A DNA stretch of 64,000 nucleotides, taken from positions 1 to 64,000 of the forward strand of contig DYNZ01000008.1 of NCBI GenBank assembly GCA_020720805.1, given 5' to 3'. Below, piece by piece: positions 36,918-44,741 of this stretch (positions are counted from its first letter, which is position 1; each line of letters starts with the position of its first letter). Source of the DNA: Leptospira biflexa. GTDB lineage: Bacteria; Spirochaetota; DYNZ01. Position numbers and translations under genes: made by a program. A model generated the notes under the pieces. That model had not been told where the DNA came from. It worked only from the letters and a program-made list of their open reading frames with translations, and did no database searches.

Positions 36918-39033
36918 GTTTTTAAGGGAATTTATTCCTGATGCCAGAGAATATCTTGACCATTCTGAAAGTCAATTGGTCGCTCTTGAAAATTGTCTGG
37001 ATAATCCCGAAACCATTGATGAAGAGATCCTGCATACGATTTTCCGCTATTTTCATACCTTAAAAGGAACTGCCGGTTTCTTCGAGTTGACAGATATTGT
37101 CCAGATCACCCATAAAGCAGAAACTATTCTGGATGTTCTGCGGCGCAGTAAAGAGCGAACATCAGATTTAATCGTGGATATACTGCTGCGTTCTGTGGAT
37201 ATTCTGCGCAAAATAATAGATTCGCTTGACCATGGAGATGCTAACGGCGCCCATTTGGAAACCGCGATCAATGATTTGGAACGCGAGCTAGATCAATGGG
37301 CGCATGTTCTTGATAGTGAAGGAGTAGGGAATGCGCAAAACCAGAAAGCAGAGGTTTCAGAAAAAAAACAGGAGATCGCGCATACGCCACAGAAGAATTT
37401 TTCTCATGCAGGAAAAGAAACATTCGGTTTTTTTGATGAGCCAGAATCCTCAGTGGAAAAGTTTGGTTTTTTCGGTGAACCCGGAGCAGAAGAGCAGATC
37501 GTAAAATTTGGCTTTTTTGCGGATGAACCAGATGAGTCCGTTCAGGAAGAAAAGCGCTTAACTGCCAAAAAAGATATTTCGAAAGTTGGAGCTTTTTCCC
37601 CTGGGCTTTTAGCTACCTTGAATCTGATCGAAGAAAAGGTGAGTACTTACGACATCTCTGTTCAAAGCGGGACAGTGTTATTTGAACAAAATTTTTTCCT
37701 TCTTGACGATCTACGCGTTCAGGCCGAGAATCAAAATCTTTCTGATACAGTTGCCATGACAAGCTCCTTTGAAGATTTTTTGCGCTGTTTTCGTTCTGGT
37801 GAGGCAAATCTGACCCAGGAACATCTGGATCTTTTGCTGGACAGTGTTGAATTTCTCCGCATTTTAACCAAAAATATGAAGAGCGAGGTTCGCACAGCTT
37901 TCCGCAATCCTGAGGAGCTCTTTCAGAAATTGAATCAATGTCAGGAGCGAAAGCTTGGCGATATTCTCATGGAAATGGGCAGTATCAATGAGACTGATTT
38001 GCGGCGCGCTCTCTCCATGCAATCAAGACCACGCCTTGGTGAAATTCTAATGCAAATGGGTCTGGTTCCCCGCGAGGAGATTCATAGAGCCTTGGAGAAG
38101 CAGGAGAATGCCAGGAAAAATATTGAATTAATTCGCCAGGATGCCGAAAAAATCACAGGTGCTGCCGAGCAGATTAGTGATATCCGGGTTAGCGTAGAAA
38201 AACTGGATCAATTAATGGATCTGGTTGGCGAGTTGGTGATCGCGGAGTCTATGGTGACCCAGAATCCAGATTTGAAGGGTCTGGAATTGGAAAATTTTAA
38301 ACGGGCAAGTCAGCAGCTAAATAAAATTATCCGTAATATTCAGGAGGTATCCCTTTCGGTGCGCATGGTTCCCATCTCCGGAACCTTCCAGAAAATGAAG
38401 CGATTGATCCGCGATTTGACAAAGAAGTCTCAAAAAGAGGTGGTTCTGAAGGTTCGCGGCGATGAGACGGAGGTGGATAAAATCGTACTGGAGAAGATCT
38501 CCGATCCCCTGGTGCATCTAATCCGGAATGCTCTCGATCATGGGCTGGAAACACCGGAAGAGCGGCTGCGCAGCGGCAAGGAGCGCAGCGGGACGCTCTT
38601 GCTGGAGGCCAGGCATGTCGGCAATGAAGTTTGGATACTGGTACAGGATAATGGACGAGGACTTAACTGCGAGCGCATTATCCAGAAGGCTATCGATACG
38701 GGCATACTTCCCCAGGAAAAGGTTGAGGATGTAACTTTATCTGATAGTCAGGTATGGGATCTGATTTTTATGCCTGGTTTTTCCACCGCAATTGATGTGA
38801 CCGATGTTTCTGGCCGGGGAGTCGGTATGGATGTTGTACGCAAAAATTTATTGAAAATCAATGGCAGAATTGATGTTCAGTCCAATTTCGGCAAAGGAAC
38901 TAGTTTTACGATGCGCATACCTTTAACCCTCGCTATTGTTGAGGGTATGGTTATCCGAGTGCAGAACCGTTTTTTTGTGGTGCCTACTATCGATATCAGG
39001 GAATCCGTGAGTTTGACTCCGTTTCTATCGTAA
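36898..39033 (+). CDS. cheA: chemotaxis histidine kinase CheA, truncated by frameshift
   Basis: A kinase with P1 Hpt domain (FHTLKGTAGFF, phospho-His53), a linker, P3 dimerization, P4 ATPase (VHLIRNALDHGLETPEERL, VQDNGRGL, GFSTAIDVTDVSGRGVGMDVV) and the start of P5 (IVEGMVIRVQNRFFVVPTIDIRES). The reading stops at TAA 39031-39033 inside P5, and the remainder is in the next frame (see 39048-39374). Between P1 and P3 there are three FGFF motifs (FGFFDEP, FGFFGEP, FGFFADEP) and two repeats of LGEILMQMG-like helices (KLGDILMEMGSINETDLRRA; RLGEILMQMGLVPREEIHRA). Without an intact P5 the protein could not bind CheW/receptors normally. Confidence 0.92.
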   Translation: MDMKKDEFLREFIPDAREYLDHSESQLVALENCLDNPETIDEEILHTIFRYFHTLKGTAGFFELTDIVQITHKAETILDVLRRSKERTSDLIVDILLRSVDILRKIIDSLDHGDANGAHLETAINDLERELDQWAHVLDSEGVGNAQNQKAEVSEKKQEIAHTPQKNFSHAGKETFGFFDEPESSVEKFGFFGEPGAEEQIVKFGFFADEPDESVQEEKRLTAKKDISKVGAFSPGLLATLNLIEEKVSTYDISVQSGTVLFEQNFFLLDDLRVQAENQNLSDTVAMTSSFEDFLRCFRSGEANLTQEHLDLLLDSVEFLRILTKNMKSEVRTAFRNPEELFQKLNQCQERKLGDILMEMGSINETDLRRALSMQSRPRLGEILMQMGLVPREEIHRALEKQENARKNIELIRQDAEKITGAAEQISDIRVSVEKLDQLMDLVGELVIAESMVTQNPDLKGLELENFKRASQQLNKIIRNIQEVSLSVRMVPISGTFQKMKRLIRDLTKKSQKEVVLKVRGDETEVDKIVLEKISDPLVHLIRNALDHGLETPEERLRSGKERSGTLLLEARHVGNEVWILVQDNGRGLNCERIIQKAIDTGILPQEKVEDVTLSDSQVWDLIFMPGFSTAIDVTDVSGRGVGMDVVRKNLLKINGRIDVQSNFGKGTSFTMRIPLTLAIVEGMVIRVQNRFFVVPTIDIRESVSLTPFLS

Positions 39034-39047
39034 ATCTATACCAGGGC

Positions 39048-39374
39048 ATGGAAATAGGCCGAATCCGGAATCATCATCTACCTATAGCCGAGATATTCCA
39101 GTTGCTCGATATGAAATCAGAAAAAATGGAACGCACAGAGCGGACCCTGGCTGTTGTGCTGGAGCATGAAAAAAAATCACTCGGCATTCTGGTTGATGAA
39201 ATCATAGGCAACCAGTCTATCGTGATAAAACCCTTGACCGGACTGCTTGAGGCAGCCAAGGGTATTTCTGGTTTGACAATTCTTGGCAATGGCGAGGTTA
39301 GCTTGATACTGGACGCCTCCTATTTGGTTAATTTATTTGATTATAATTCTATGTCAAACTCCATACGAAATTGA
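39048..39374 (+). CDS. cheA: C-terminal CheW-like (P5) fragment of CheA
   Basis: These 108 residues are the missing end of CheA: VNLYQGMEIGRIRNHHLPIA (partly upstream of 39048), then LAVVLEHEKKSLGILVDEII, QSIVIKPLTGLLEAAKGI and GLTILGNGEVSLILDASYL, which is the standard CheW-like regulatory domain. It is not a separate gene in origin. The open stretch extends back to about 39024 in the same frame. It ends by overlapping the cheD start. One base gained or lost between about 39020 and 39030 would restore a single kinase. Confidence 0.85.
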   Translation: MEIGRIRNHHLPIAEIFQLLDMKSEKMERTERTLAVVLEHEKKSLGILVDEIIGNQSIVIKPLTGLLEAAKGISGLTILGNGEVSLILDASYLVNLFDYNSMSNSIRN

Positions 39375-39862
39375 TGAACCGCTTAAGAAAATATGATTAT
39401 TTTCTAAGTCCCGGCTATATTTTTATTCCCGCGAGCCCGCAACTTCTGGCTACAGTGGTCACCTATGGCGTGGCGGTTACCCTGTTTGATACCCAGAAAG
39501 GCGTGGGAGGAATGTGCCATTTTTTATACCCTGGCGATGGATATGCTAGAACATCTGCTCTGTATGGGTATCCCGCTTTGCGGATGCTTTTAAACCACTT
39601 TTTGGAATTGAATGGTGATGTCGCGAGTTTACGCGCTCACATGGTTGGCGGTGCCGGACATACCAAAAGAACATTTTCCCTTGGGGAGAAAAATGTTGAG
39701 CTTGCTAAAACAGTGCTTTCTCAGGCGGGGGTGGGTCAATTTTCGATGTCAACTGGTGGCATGCAGGGAAAAAAAGTTTTATACAATACAAACACAGATG
39801 AAATATTGATTGCTTATGTGAATGCAAGCAGATCATCTGACTGGCAGATCAGGAATGAGTAG
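39374..39862 (+). CDS. cheD: CheD-like chemoreceptor deamidase, catalytic Cys missing
   Basis: CheD deamidates receptor glutamines and binds CheC-type phosphatases. The 162 residues show VAVTLFDTQKGVGG, MCHFLYPGDG and MVGGAGHTKRTF, as in the family. The nucleophile Cys of LGSCVAV is Gly32 here (TYGVAV), while the catalytic His is present (His49). A Cys48 sits just before that His where Asn is usual. Deamidation is therefore unlikely unless Cys48 serves, but binding to CheX could remain. TTG 39371 or ATG 39374 is the start. It overlaps the cheA end (TGATG). Confidence 0.85.
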   Translation: MNRLRKYDYFLSPGYIFIPASPQLLATVVTYGVAVTLFDTQKGVGGMCHFLYPGDGYARTSALYGYPALRMLLNHFLELNGDVASLRAHMVGGAGHTKRTFSLGEKNVELAKTVLSQAGVGQFSMSTGGMQGKKVLYNTNTDEILIAYVNASRSSDWQIRNE

Positions 39863-39978
39863 ATGGTCAAACTTACCCATAGGTTGCAGAGAGGCGTTTA
39901 TTCATCGTCACTGGTCGCGAACGGTTATTTATTGTTTGCAATGGACTTTGTACCAAAAGGACGCGGTTATGGCGGCTC

Positions 39979-40061
39979 GTGCTGAGCTTTGTCGAAGCAG
40001 CCCAACCAGTCACTTGTACTGAGCCTGTCGAAGTAAATCTTGTGCTGAGTTTATCGAAGCA
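39979..40061. repeat. three related 19-22-bp hairpin repeats (TGCTGAG...CGAAGCA)
   Basis: In the 342-bp gap between cheD and cheB, three copies of TGCTGAG(n)TCGAAGCA occur at 39980-39999, 40017-40034 and 40043-40061. The middle copy has TACT/AGTA stems, the others TGCT/AGCA, a compensatory change. The same hairpin is part of the long repeat at 46.5 and 63.7 kb, and it resembles the CTTCGACAGGCTCAG type of REP sequence common in bacterial genomes. The rest of the gap holds no gene. Confidence 0.7.
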
Positions 40062-40204
40062 TCGATGCTTATTGGTATAGACGCAATTTGTTCAGCTTTT
40101 TAAGAAGTATAGCACAATAATCGTTGTCAAATCGGTATTCCTATAAGAAAATTATTTTCTTAGGATATCGATTTGAATCAAGAATTTAAAATCAGGATCA
40201 AGGC

Positions 40205-41254
40205 ATGTCAAAAAAGATCAGAGTGCTGATTGTTGATGATCAGGCGGTGATACGAAAAATACTCTCCGAGGGGTTATCGGCAGACCCGATGATAGAGGTG
40301 GTGGATACAGCTCCCAATCCCTATATCGCGCGTGACAAAATCGTCTTTTTAAAACCGGATGTGTTAACCCTGGATGTTGAAATGCCCATGATGAACGGCA
40401 TAGAATTTCTAAAAAAACTTATGCCCCAGTTTCCTATTCCTGTTATCATGGTAAGTTCCCTTACCCGTCAGGGCAAGGCTACCACGATGGATGCCCTAAA
40501 AGCTGGCGCTGTGGATTTTGTAGCCAAGCCAGATGGGACGGATGGGAGTATGGAACAGATGCTGGAAGATCTGCGCCAAAAAATAAAGGTGGCTGCGGTA
40601 ACAGATGTTAGCAAATGGCTCCATTCCCGGCAGCAGCACTACGCTGTTCCGCAGCAGGTTTCAACTGGAAGCTATATTCATGGAGCCATAAAATTAATCG
40701 CAGTAGGTGCTTCCACCGGCGGCACACAGGCGTTTCGCGATATTTTGCATCACCTGCCCCCACAGATTCCGGGAATGGTTGTGGTGCAGCACATGCCTCC
40801 AGGATTTACCGCAACCTATGCCCGCACCCTTGATGAAGAGACCCATTTTGATGTGAAAGAGGCTGAGAATGGGGATATGATCGTGCCGGGCAGAATTTTG
40901 ATTGCTCCTGGCGATTTTCATCTATCGGTAAAAAAATATGGGGCAGACTATAAAGTCAATATTTTTACATACGAAAAAGTGCAGGGACACCGACCCTCTG
41001 TTGATGTGCTGTTTGACTCTGTAGCAGAGTCCGGCGCCTCAGCAACCGCGCTCGGCATACTGTTAACCGGGATGGGCGCTGACGGAGCGCGCGGCTTGCT
41101 TAAAATGAAGCAGGCCGGAGCCAAAACCATAGGGCAGAATGAGGAGACATCGGTTGTCTACGGTATGCCAAAGGTTGCCCGCGATCTTGGCGCAGTGGAT
41201 CAGGTGCTTGCGTTATCGGAGATGGCGCCTGCTATTTTAAAACATTGTCGCTAA
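40205..41254 (+). CDS. cheB: CheB protein-glutamate methylesterase
   Basis: A 349-residue response regulator and receptor methylesterase/glutaminase. The receiver has VDDQAVIRK, phosphoacceptor Asp57 (LTLDVEMPMMNG) and Lys in VAKPDG. After a linker comes the effector domain with the serine in VGASTGGTQAF, the histidine in VVQHMPPGFT and the aspartate in LLTGMGADGARG, so the catalytic triad is complete. It is about 340 bp from cheD, past the repeat-containing gap, so it may have its own promoter or read through. No separate cheR gene lies here; a CheR domain occurs at 54.5 kb within the CheB-CheR fusion. Confidence 0.95.
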   Translation: MSKKIRVLIVDDQAVIRKILSEGLSADPMIEVVDTAPNPYIARDKIVFLKPDVLTLDVEMPMMNGIEFLKKLMPQFPIPVIMVSSLTRQGKATTMDALKAGAVDFVAKPDGTDGSMEQMLEDLRQKIKVAAVTDVSKWLHSRQQHYAVPQQVSTGSYIHGAIKLIAVGASTGGTQAFRDILHHLPPQIPGMVVVQHMPPGFTATYARTLDEETHFDVKEAENGDMIVPGRILIAPGDFHLSVKKYGADYKVNIFTYEKVQGHRPSVDVLFDSVAESGASATALGILLTGMGADGARGLLKMKQAGAKTIGQNEETSVVYGMPKVARDLGAVDQVLALSEMAPAILKHCR

Positions 41255-41275
41255 ACGGTATCTTTGCCATCCATC

Positions 41276-41737
41276 TCAGCTTGGATCATCTCTTAGCCCT
41301 ACGGTCAGGTTGAAAGAGCCGAGATCGCTCTGAAAGGGAACAGTAATGGTCGGAGTATTTTTCGGCATTCGCAGATCAGCGCTGCCAATGATTACCTTGG
41401 GTAGGGAGATATAGATCCGATATTGCATCAAACCCTCTTTAGCGTTGCCTGCGATGATGTTGACGATTTCTCCGATAGCATCAGTTACATTTTCATCAAT
41501 ATGCTGACTATCGATTCCAGTAAAATTTTTTGAGATTTTTAGACAACTCTCTTTTTCAAAGGAGAGAATCACTGCGCCCTGAGCCTCACCTGCCAGACCA
41601 ATGATAGCAGATACCTCCATAAGGTCTTTATTGCCCTGGTACACATAAGGAGATCCGGCGTTGATGGAGATGCGTATCACCTCCTGGAAGGTGTTTTCTG
41701 TTGCTTTGATAAAGGGGTGAATATATTCAACTTTCAT
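41276..41737 (-). CDS. cheX: CheX-family CheY-P phosphatase
   Basis: A 153-residue CheX/CheC-type protein, which removes phosphate from CheY and ends the signal. The active-site helix has DAIGEIVNIIAGNAK, the E-x-x-N motif of the family, and the strands AQGAVILSFEKESCLKIS and TITVPFQSDLG frame the fold. Only one such motif is seen, as in CheX, which works as a dimer. It follows cheY on the minus strand by 21 bp and is the third gene of the kinase-cheY-cheX operon. The phospho-CheY of the same operon is the likely substrate. Confidence 0.9.
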   Translation of the reverse strand: MKVEYIHPFIKATENTFQEVIRISINAGSPYVYQGNKDLMEVSAIIGLAGEAQGAVILSFEKESCLKISKNFTGIDSQHIDENVTDAIGEIVNIIAGNAKEGLMQYRIYISLPKVIIGSADLRMPKNTPTITVPFQSDLGSFNLTVGLRDDPS

Positions 41738-41758
41738 CGTCTGCTCCTAAGGATTGTT

Positions 41759-42133
41759 TCAAACTGAGGGAAAGAACTTGGCGATCTTTTCCCATAGTTT
41801 TTTTCCTACTATGGGTTTTACGATATAATCGGTAACTCCTGCTTTTACTGCCTCAACCACCATATAACGGGCAGCCTCTGACGTTATCATGATAATGGGT
41901 AATTGCTTGTAGTGATCCATGGACCGAACCCTTTGGGTAAATTCAATTCCGTTCATCCTAGGCATGTTCCAATCCAGAAATACCAGTTCAATGGGGTTCG
42001 CGACCAGTCTTTCCAACGCTTCTTCACCGTCACTGGCTTCAAATACTTGAATGTCACCTTTGAAGTGTTCTTTAATGCTGTTTGCAATAATGTTGCGCAT
42101 TACCTTGGCATCGTCAATAACTAAAGCGACCAT
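41759..42133 (-). CDS. cheY: CheY-type single-domain response regulator
   Basis: A 124-residue receiver-only protein: acidic pair (VIDDAKVM), phosphoacceptor Asp54 (FLDWNMPRMNG), Thr in IMITSEA and Lys in IVKPIVG. There is no output domain, so it should act by binding a motor or another target. It is the second gene of the minus-strand operon, between the CheA-like kinase and cheX, which is the arrangement expected for a kinase/regulator/phosphatase set. Start ATG at 42133 is preceded by GGGGATA. Its partner kinase could also be the cheA product. Confidence 0.93.
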   Translation of the reverse strand: MVALVIDDAKVMRNIIANSIKEHFKGDIQVFEASDGEEALERLVANPIELVFLDWNMPRMNGIEFTQRVRSMDHYKQLPIIMITSEAARYMVVEAVKAGVTDYIVKPIVGKKLWEKIAKFFPSV

Positions 42134-42169
42134 AGCTAATATCCCCTTACTTTTCGAAATAATTTCGAT

Positions 42170-44041
42170 TTAATTTTGCGCCGGAATAAGCAGAGTCACG
42201 CACAGACCCTGTCCTGTTCGGTTGCGCACAGAAATTTTTCCATTCATTCCCCGTACAAGTCGGCGAACCGCGTCTGTACCGATTCCGCGTCCAGCCACCG
42301 GGTTAAAATGTTCATAGGAGCTGAAACCAGGTTGAAATACCATTTGCACAGCCTCCTTTAAGGTAAGATTAACTCCCTTTTCTGGGGAGATTACTCCCTT
42401 CTGGATCAGGATAGGTCTGATTGTCTCCAGATCGATCCCGCCTCCATCATCCTCGACAATAATTTTATACATATTATCCTCTTCGAGAAAGGCGAGGCGA
42501 ATCTGGCCGGCCTCCTCTTTTTGCCGTTGCAGTCGGATATTCGGGCTTTCGATTCCGTGTATCAGGCTGTTTTGCACCAGATGAATGACAGCGGGTTTTA
42601 AAGCAGCAATCCGTTGCATCTGCTTGCCGTTTAGGTTTACCTCGAGCTGGATTGGTTTAATTTTGCGTAGATCTCCGCTTTTTGCCAGCTCCAGCAGGGA
42701 GTCCTGCAATAGGCGGTCCAGATCCTGTAGCCAGTTCTGTCCAGAATCCCTCTCCTGGGAGGGAAAGAGGCCAGCCTGCTTGCTGACAAGCTGCATGATA
42801 TAACTGAGGTTGTTTTGTACCTGTCCGAGCTCTGGTAAGATTTGTTCCAGGAGTTGGGGTGATGTTACCCCGGTATAGTCGCTGGAACTCTTCTGGTTTT
42901 CCTGAAAGCGAGCCATTAGCCGCTTTTTTGAATCCTTGAGAGAGTTAATGGCTATTTTGAGATCTGATAACTGTAGCATCATCTCCATACTATAGGTCAT
43001 TATCATTTTCTTATTTTTCCAATCGGATGTCTCAAGAGCAAGGAAATCTCTACTTATCTCCTCTAAATGGTGGATTTTGTCTCCAATGGAGCGGAAGCCG
43101 TAGAGGCGAGCCTCACCTTTCAAGGAGTGAAGTGCGCTGAAAACCGACTGACTCTCCTGGCTGTCGTGCAGTTTTTCTGGAGAGATGTTTGTGAAAAACA
43201 GCTCCATCTCTTTGGTGCACTGTTCGCTATTGGCAATAAAGGTATCCAGCTCTTCACTAGGAAGTCGGATAATTGCGGATATCTTTTCCAGCTCCTCAGA
43301 ATGCTCCTGCTTCTCTCTGGCATGGCGCCGCTCTTTGCCAATCTCCTCGGTCTGATCCTTGATAATGACCATGATTTTGGCCAGCTCCTGGTTGACGATA
43401 ATGCGTACAAAGTCAATGTGCAGGTAGCGCACCGTGATCTCCCCTTCTGCGGGAGAGGAGGCGAATTCGATATTCTGTATAGGATTGAGCTCTTTAAGGA
43501 TTCCTTCCTCTGCGGTGGTGTTTGTAAAGAGCATCTCAAGGTATTCCTGGAGCTCCTTGCGCTCTTTCTCCTGGCTGGGAGAGTAGAGAAGTGTGATAAA
43601 ATTTATCCCTGATAACCTGGTTTTATTGAAAATTTTTTCTATAAATGTTGAATATTCTTTATTTATTGTAAAATCTTTGTTGATCGTCAGGATTCCCTGA
43701 ACAATATTTTCCATGATATCTTCCATTTCCCGGGCACGTTCACTCAGGGATTGGTTGATTCCGGCGATCTCCTTGGTCTGGGCCATAATTCTATCATCGC
43801 GGATACCTGCTAGGCCAGCCAGAAAACCGAGAACAATGGGCGCCGTTGCAATCAAGAAGTGCAAGGGGTTGGCTTGGTAGATGGATAAGAGGGATGCATA
43901 GTCGTGGAGCATAAAATCGATTAATAACGCACCAATCGGAAATGTAGCGCCAAACAGCGCGCCGATGACGGTAAAAAGAGTTTTTTGCGTTTTGAAGTAT
44001 TTGCGAAGATAGGTGAGTATTCCTGTATTTTGTGTGGTCAT
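42170..44041 (-). CDS. CheA-like membrane histidine kinase (PAS-Hpt-HATPase)
   Basis: A 623-residue hybrid: two membrane helices (FTVIGALFGATFPIGALLI; NPLHFLIATAPIVLGFLAG), a PAS-like region (GILTINKDFTINKEYSTFIE), an Hpt domain with the phospho-His in ALHSLKGEARLYGF and a C-terminal ATPase with N-box VIHLVQNSLIHGIES, DDGGGIDLETI, FQPGFSSYEHFNPVAGRGIG and VRRLVRGMNG. There is no CheW-like P5 and no obvious P3 dimerization domain, so it cannot join the receptor array in the usual way. It is cotranscribed with cheY and cheX, which suggests a PAS-triggered input to the motor regulator. Confidence 0.87.
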   Translation of the reverse strand: MTTQNTGILTYLRKYFKTQKTLFTVIGALFGATFPIGALLIDFMLHDYASLLSIYQANPLHFLIATAPIVLGFLAGLAGIRDDRIMAQTKEIAGINQSLSERAREMEDIMENIVQGILTINKDFTINKEYSTFIEKIFNKTRLSGINFITLLYSPSQEKERKELQEYLEMLFTNTTAEEGILKELNPIQNIEFASSPAEGEITVRYLHIDFVRIIVNQELAKIMVIIKDQTEEIGKERRHAREKQEHSEELEKISAIIRLPSEELDTFIANSEQCTKEMELFFTNISPEKLHDSQESQSVFSALHSLKGEARLYGFRSIGDKIHHLEEISRDFLALETSDWKNKKMIMTYSMEMMLQLSDLKIAINSLKDSKKRLMARFQENQKSSSDYTGVTSPQLLEQILPELGQVQNNLSYIMQLVSKQAGLFPSQERDSGQNWLQDLDRLLQDSLLELAKSGDLRKIKPIQLEVNLNGKQMQRIAALKPAVIHLVQNSLIHGIESPNIRLQRQKEEAGQIRLAFLEEDNMYKIIVEDDGGGIDLETIRPILIQKGVISPEKGVNLTLKEAVQMVFQPGFSSYEHFNPVAGRGIGTDAVRRLVRGMNGKISVRNRTGQGLCVTLLIPAQN

Positions 44042-44182
44042 GGATCTATTGTTAGAAAAACATTCTATTTTTGATCAAGCCTATTTTTCTGGCCAAAATA
44101 TCAACAAAATAATGTACGGTTGCCATTATTTCTATTTACGTTAGTTGTGTATGAAGAAATCCGCAGGTGGGTAGGGAGAGAG

Positions 44183-44299
44183 ATGGGTGAATATATATTT
44201 ACTTCGGTAGTCACTCCTTCTCTTTGTGATGTCGGGAGATCGACATATTTTTTAAGAAAGAGAAAAAAGTCATATATTTTTCAGACTAAAATTTTTTAA
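44183..44299 (+). CDS. possible 38-aa small ORF
   Basis: ATG 44183 follows GGGAG within a few bases and reads 38 codons (MGEYIFTSVVTPSLCDVGRS, then a basic stretch) to TAA 44297. No homology is recognised. It lies in the 349-bp gap between the kinase and the PilZ gene, otherwise without features except a hairpin, and could be chance. Confidence 0.2.
   Translation: MGEYIFTSVVTPSLCDVGRSTYFLRKRKKSYIFQTKIF
44229..44253 (+). terminator. hairpin with U-tract before the PilZ gene
   Basis: ATGTCG (44229-44234) and CGACAT (44241-44246) form a six-pair stem with loop GGAGAT and are followed by ATTTTTT. The stem is short, so the call is tentative. It falls inside the possible 38-aa ORF. Confidence 0.35.
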
Positions 44300-44390
44300 G
44301 GAATCATTACTGAATTTTTTGGATATATTTCCATTGGGGATGGTTTTTGGCAATGCTCTCATCGAGATTTTTAACCTGGGAAAGATGATT

Positions 44391-44741
44391 ATGAGTTTTA
44401 TACGAAAAAGTTTGCGGTATCAGCCGGGTCAGCCTGGCGATATTCTCATCGAATTTGGTGATGGTCAGGCGAAATGTTCCGGTTATGCAGTTGACCTCTC
44501 AGAGACTGGCCTGTTGGTCATCCTCCCCCGTGAGATGCTGGCCTCAGCTCTGGAGATGCAGAGCCGGAAGGTTCAGGGGCGTATCTTATACCCGGCGAAG
44601 GATGTAACGGTTGATTTTGATGGAGAGATCGTGCGTGTGGCGCCCCAGGAGCAAAGCGGAAATGTCCTTGTTTCGATCTCCTTTTCTATAGCATTTATTT
44701 TTCCGATGGAGATTTACGATCTGCCTTTAAAGGAAAATTAA
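44391..44741 (+). CDS. PilZ-domain c-di-GMP-binding protein
   Basis: A small protein of about 116 residues with the PilZ motif: RxxxR (IRKSLRYQ) near the start and DLSETG (D/N-x-S-x-x-G) about 35 residues later, the two parts that bind c-di-GMP. It continues with REMLASALEMQSRKV and VDFDGEIVRVAPQ. ATG 44391 follows GGGAAAG by six bases and puts the RxxxR motif at the N-terminus as usual for PilZ; the longer reading from 44319 adds an unrelated stretch. It may be an effector of the diguanylate cyclase at 9.3 kb. It ends tail to tail, overlapping the AI-2E-type gene by 47 bp. Confidence 0.8.
   Translation: MSFIRKSLRYQPGQPGDILIEFGDGQAKCSGYAVDLSETGLLVILPREMLASALEMQSRKVQGRILYPAKDVTVDFDGEIVRVAPQEQSGNVLVSISFSIAFIFPMEIYDLPLKEN

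Noticed and set aside
39020-39035. Programmed ribosomal frameshift in cheA
   Set aside because: No slippery heptamer or following stem is visible at the junction.
43067-43612. 181-codon plus-strand ORF opposite the membrane kinase
   Set aside because: It is antisense to a clear Hpt/PAS-containing kinase and has no motif of its own.
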